The notes below the pieces were generated by a model. The model ran no database searches and was not told the DNA's origin. It saw nothing but the letters and a program-made list of their open reading frames with translations. From Cohnella zeiphila (GTDB lineage: Bacteria > Bacillota > Bacilli > Paenibacillales > Paenibacillaceae), in assembly GCF_014212055.1 (NCBI RefSeq), contig NZ_JACJVO010000036.1:1-64000 (forward strand): a stretch of DNA of 64,000 nt, read 5' to 3'. Below, in pieces: positions 61,880 to 64,000 of this stretch. Made by a program: the position numbers and the translations under genes. Every line of letters begins with the position of its first letter. Position 1 is the first letter of the stretch.

Positions 61880-61932
61880 AAGATGGCCTCGGTCCTCATG
61901 AATTTCGGAGACTGCGGCCTTCTTCTTTTCGA
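61880..61932 (+). terminator. Terminator after the receptor gene
   Basis: AAGATGGCC and GGCCTTCTT form the base of an imperfect stem with inner GGTCCTC/GGAGACT pairing, followed by CTTTT. Confidence 0.6.
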
Positions 61933-61958
61933 TCCGGCTAGAGGGAGGCAAGACGATA

Positions 61959-62717
61959 TTGAAACGGCTATTTGATTTAACGGGGAAAATCGCGCTGGTA
62001 ACAGGCGCAGGGCGCGGCCTTGGACAAGCGATCGCGGTCGGATTGGCCGAAGCCGGCGCCGACGCGGCGCTCGTGACGAACCGAACGCCGGCGGAGGAGA
62101 CGAAGCGGCGCATCGAATCCCTCGGCCGCCAGGCGATGGCGCTAACGGCCGACGTTGCGGACCGCAGCCGTCTGCCGGAGTTGGTGGAACGAACGGTCGA
62201 ACGGTTTGGACGCATCGACATTCTGGTCAACAACGCGGGCATCATCAGACGAACACCCGCCGCGGAACATTCCTATGCGGATTGGCAGGAGGTGCTCGAC
62301 GTCAATCTCAATTCCGTGTTTGTGCTCAGCCAGCTGGCGGGCCGGCGGATGATCGAACAGGGAGCGGGCAAAATCATCAACATCGCGTCGATGCTGTCGT
62401 TCCAGGGAGGCATCAACGTGCCGGGCTATACGGCAAGCAAGCACGCGGTGGCCGGACTGACGAAGGCGCTGGCTACCGAATGGGCGCCGAAGGGGATTCA
62501 GGTGAATGCGATCGCGCCGGGCTACATGAGCACCGACAATACCGAAGCGCTGCGTGCCGACGAGAATCGCAGCCGCCAGATTCTCGAAAGGATTCCGGCG
62601 GGACGCTGGGGCGCGGACACCGACCTGGTCGGCCCCGCCGTGTTCCTGGCGTCCGCCGCGTCGGATTACATGAACGGCCATGTGCTGTGCGTCGACGGCG
62701 GCTGGATGGTGCGTTAA
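61959..62717 (+). CDS. kduD: 2-dehydro-3-deoxy-D-gluconate 5-dehydrogenase (KduD)
   Basis: A 252-residue short-chain dehydrogenase that reduces 2,5-diketo-3-deoxygluconate (formed from unsaturated uronates) to 2-keto-3-deoxygluconate. The NAD loop is TGAGRGLGQ (15-23), then NNAGIIRR, the catalytic Ser in INIASMLSFQGGI and YTASK with Tyr and Lys. The stretches LRADENRSRQILERIPAGRW and FLASAASDYMNGH are the KduD hallmark. The start is TTG with AGAGGGAGG upstream. It links this locus to breakdown of lyase products from pectin, alginate-like or glucuronan polymers. No kduI, kdgK or kdgA gene is in the window. Confidence 0.9.
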   Translation: MKRLFDLTGKIALVTGAGRGLGQAIAVGLAEAGADAALVTNRTPAEETKRRIESLGRQAMALTADVADRSRLPELVERTVERFGRIDILVNNAGIIRRTPAAEHSYADWQEVLDVNLNSVFVLSQLAGRRMIEQGAGKIINIASMLSFQGGINVPGYTASKHAVAGLTKALATEWAPKGIQVNAIAPGYMSTDNTEALRADENRSRQILERIPAGRWGADTDLVGPAVFLASAASDYMNGHVLCVDGGWMVR

Positions 62718-62788
62718 AAGACAGGTTCGACGCAAGGAGAAAAGAATTATGCCGGGTCGGTAAGCAAGCATAGTGCCGGCTCCGTTAG

Positions 62789-62818
62789 CAGCCCTCCGCT
62801 TTTTGGGAGGGCTGTTTT
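62789..62818 (+). terminator. Rho-independent terminator after kduD
   Basis: CAGCCCTCC (62789-62797) and GGAGGGCTG (62806-62814) pair perfectly, followed by TTTT. Confidence 0.85.
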
Positions 62819-62819
62819 G

Positions 62820-62982
62820 TATTTCTGAGCAAGACGCATACGTGCACGTAATGGTGCGGTATTCCGGAACTCCCGGCGCGGCGGCGCCGATCATCTGGTA
62901 CGAGGACGACTTCTTCGCCGGCAAGCCGGCCGCCGCGGTGCATTCGCCTGGATACGGCAAAGCGGATTCGACAGATGAATAG
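62820..62982 (+). pseudogene. GH42 beta-galactosidase-like shard
   Basis: An open stretch reads RYSGTPGAAAPIIWYEDDFF then AGKPAAAVHSPGYGKADS before a stop. This resembles the trimerisation domain of GH42 beta-galactosidases (typically ADDFYAGRPA...N.YGKG.AYY). No start or other part of the gene is seen. The match is short, so the family is tentative. Confidence 0.4.
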
Positions 62983-63029
62983 CTTATGGCGCAAGGAAAG
63001 AGTATCTGTTACAATAATATAGTACATAG

Positions 63030-63044
63030 TTTTATATTATAAAA
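63030..63044. promoter_or_regulatory. IclR operator, copy 1
   Basis: TTTTATATTATAAAA is a perfect 15-bp palindrome, 23 bp before the IclR-family gene, inside GTTTTATATTATAAAATC. It matches the palindrome at 63885-63901. Confidence 0.65.
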
Positions 63045-63067
63045 TCAAGGAGCCTATCTATCGATTT

Positions 63068-63826
63068 ATGCCGATCATTCAGTCTCTCGACCGTGCGCTT
63101 AACATTCTGGATTTGTTCGACGAGAATCACCGCGAATTGAAAATTACCGAGATCAGCGCGCGAATGGGCCTGCACAAAAGCACGGTTCACTCCCTGCTCA
63201 AGACGCTGCAGCTGCATCGATATATCGAGCAGGACGAGCACGGTCTGTACCGGCTCGGCATGCGTCTGCTCGAGAAGGGACAGTTGCTGCTGCAAGGCTT
63301 CGATATTCGCGAGATCGCTGGCGGTCCGTTGCGAGAGCTGTCCGACGAAACGGGGCAGAGCGTGCATTTGGTCATTCGGGACGGGGCGCAAGGCGTCTAT
63401 ATCGACAAAGTCGAGGGAAGCAGAGCCGCGATCCGCTATTCCCGGATCGGGCGCCGCGTTCCCCTGCACAGCAGCGCAGTCGGCAAGGTTCTGGCCGCCT
63501 TTATGCCCGACGCGGAACGGGAGCGTCTGCTGAAGAACTATGAATATTCCCGCCACACGCCTCATACGATTGCGAGCGAGGCGGCTTTTCGCGACGAGCT
63601 GCGATCCGTGCGGGACAAGGGTGTCGCTTACGACAGGGAGGAAAACGAGCCCGGCGTGCGCTGCGCGTCGGCGCCGGTATACGATCATGCCGGAAACGTC
63701 GCGGCGGCCATCAGCATATCGACAATGGCCGCCACGGTGGACGACGAGGAATTGGCTTCGTTCGCCAGGCGGCTCAGCGAGACGGCGGATCGAATCTCGT
63801 CCGGTCTCGGCTTTCGCCGGAAATAA
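63068..63826 (+). CDS. kdgR: IclR-family transcriptional regulator, KdgR-type
   Basis: A 252-residue regulator. The N-terminal winged helix reads SLDRALNILDLFDENHRELK, then ITEISARMGLHKSTVHSLLK. The effector domain (about 80-250) has LSDETGQSVHLVIRDGAQGV, GRRVPLHSSAVGKVLAAFMP and RCASAPVYDHAGNVAAAISI. These are typical of KdgR-like regulators that answer to 2-keto-3-deoxygluconate, which fits kduD upstream. The only ATG is at 63068; the nearest good ribosome site, AAGGAG, is 16 bases upstream, unusually far. Matching palindromes lie before this gene and before the next one. Confidence 0.85.
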   Translation: MPIIQSLDRALNILDLFDENHRELKITEISARMGLHKSTVHSLLKTLQLHRYIEQDEHGLYRLGMRLLEKGQLLLQGFDIREIAGGPLRELSDETGQSVHLVIRDGAQGVYIDKVEGSRAAIRYSRIGRRVPLHSSAVGKVLAAFMPDAERERLLKNYEYSRHTPHTIASEAAFRDELRSVRDKGVAYDREENEPGVRCASAPVYDHAGNVAAAISISTMAATVDDEELASFARRLSETADRISSGLGFRRK

Positions 63827-63863
63827 GGCAACCCTCGCAGACGTTTCTGCGTCTTGCCTTTTT
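63827..63863 (+). terminator. Terminator of the IclR-family gene
   Basis: GGCAA..CGCAGA pairs with TCTGCG..TTGCC, followed by TTTTT. Confidence 0.7.
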
Positions 63864-63884
63864 CTGCTTATAAATCAGAACGCG

Positions 63885-63901
63885 GTTTTATAATGTAAAA
63901 C
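63885..63901. promoter_or_regulatory. IclR operator, copy 2
   Basis: GTTTTATAATGTAAAAC is a palindrome with arms GTTTTA/TAAAAC around TAATG, nearly the same as the site before the IclR-family gene. It contains a TATAAT-like -10 and lies 24 bp before the next start, so binding would block that promoter. Confidence 0.65.
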
Positions 63902-63924
63902 AATTGAATGGAGGCGATGCTCTC

Positions 63925-64000
63925 ATGCTTATCTTCCGTTATCGAGACGGGACGAATCTGAATCTGGCAGTGCGGGTGGAGGACGGCTCGGCGTATCGGC
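63925..64000 (+). CDS. Start of a gene, possibly fumarylacetoacetate-hydrolase family
   Basis: The gene is cut by the window end. GGAGG at 63910-63914 precedes ATG 63925, and 25 codons read MLIFRYRDGTNLNLAVRVED then GSAYR. This opening resembles the N-terminus of fumarylacetoacetate-hydrolase-fold proteins, which include 2-keto-3-deoxy acid hydrolases, but 25 residues are too few to be sure. It sits behind the second IclR palindrome and so probably belongs to the same regulon. Confidence 0.45.
   Translation, partial: MLIFRYRDGTNLNLAVRVEDGSAYR

Overview
The window looks like chromosome of a Gram-positive, spore-former-type soil bacterium of the Paenibacillus/Cohnella kind. The evidence is the many YesM/YesN-style two-component systems with AraC-type output domains, CUT1 sugar importers without their own ATPase, lipoprotein binding proteins with short Ser/Asn-rich linkers, strong GGAGG ribosome sites, frequent TTG/GTG starts, and very large secreted enzymes with F5/8C modules. 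It is an accessory region for plant or algal polysaccharide use, with at least four importer-centred loci, broken up by housekeeping-like or transferred genes and by remains of decayed genes.

Locus A (about 1-16740): an Lpl/Ytc-type importer (two permeases, one 545-aa lipoprotein), a 1774-residue secreted alginate-lyase-superfamily enzyme, a frameshifted GH28-like gene, a membrane-anchored AraC regulator paired with a second lone binding lipoprotein, and a wrecked GH43 gene. The window opens with a 3' shard that matches the end of the big lyase plus its terminator.

Interlude (about 16741-27540): small unknown genes, gene shards, a stand-alone type I GAPDH, an OmpR/HK two-component pair divergent from a secreted protein of unknown function, two TetR regulators, an NmrA-like oxidoreductase, an alpha/beta hydrolase behind a double-palindrome operator, and an SLH-domain tail.

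Locus B (27828-42360): a secreted sialidase-fold protein with a duplicated binding module, GH2 and GH127 pseudogenes, a YesM/YesN pair (minus strand) divergent from an operon of binding protein, two permeases, GH95 alpha-L-fucosidase (or L-galactosidase), aldo/keto reductase, galactonate-dehydratase-type enolase and fucose mutarotase. This reads as import and cytoplasmic breakdown of fucosylated or L-galactosylated oligosaccharides with oxidation of the released sugar.

Locus C (42502-52254): kinase, regulator, binding protein, two permeases and a secreted GH141-like beta-helix enzyme with F5/8C and ricin-type modules.

Locus D (52358-64000): zinc alcohol dehydrogenase, an unrecognised 643-aa cytoplasmic protein, two permeases, kinase, regulator, binding protein, KduD-type dehydrogenase, a GH42-like shard, an IclR (KdgR-type) regulator and the start of another gene. 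Two matching palindromes suggest that the IclR protein controls itself and the next transcript. KduD points to unsaturated uronates, the product of lyases like the one in locus A.

No transporter ATPase gene, tRNA, rRNA, CRISPR array or intact insertion sequence was recognised. Positions and motifs were read by eye; family names rest on recognised motifs and were not checked by database search.
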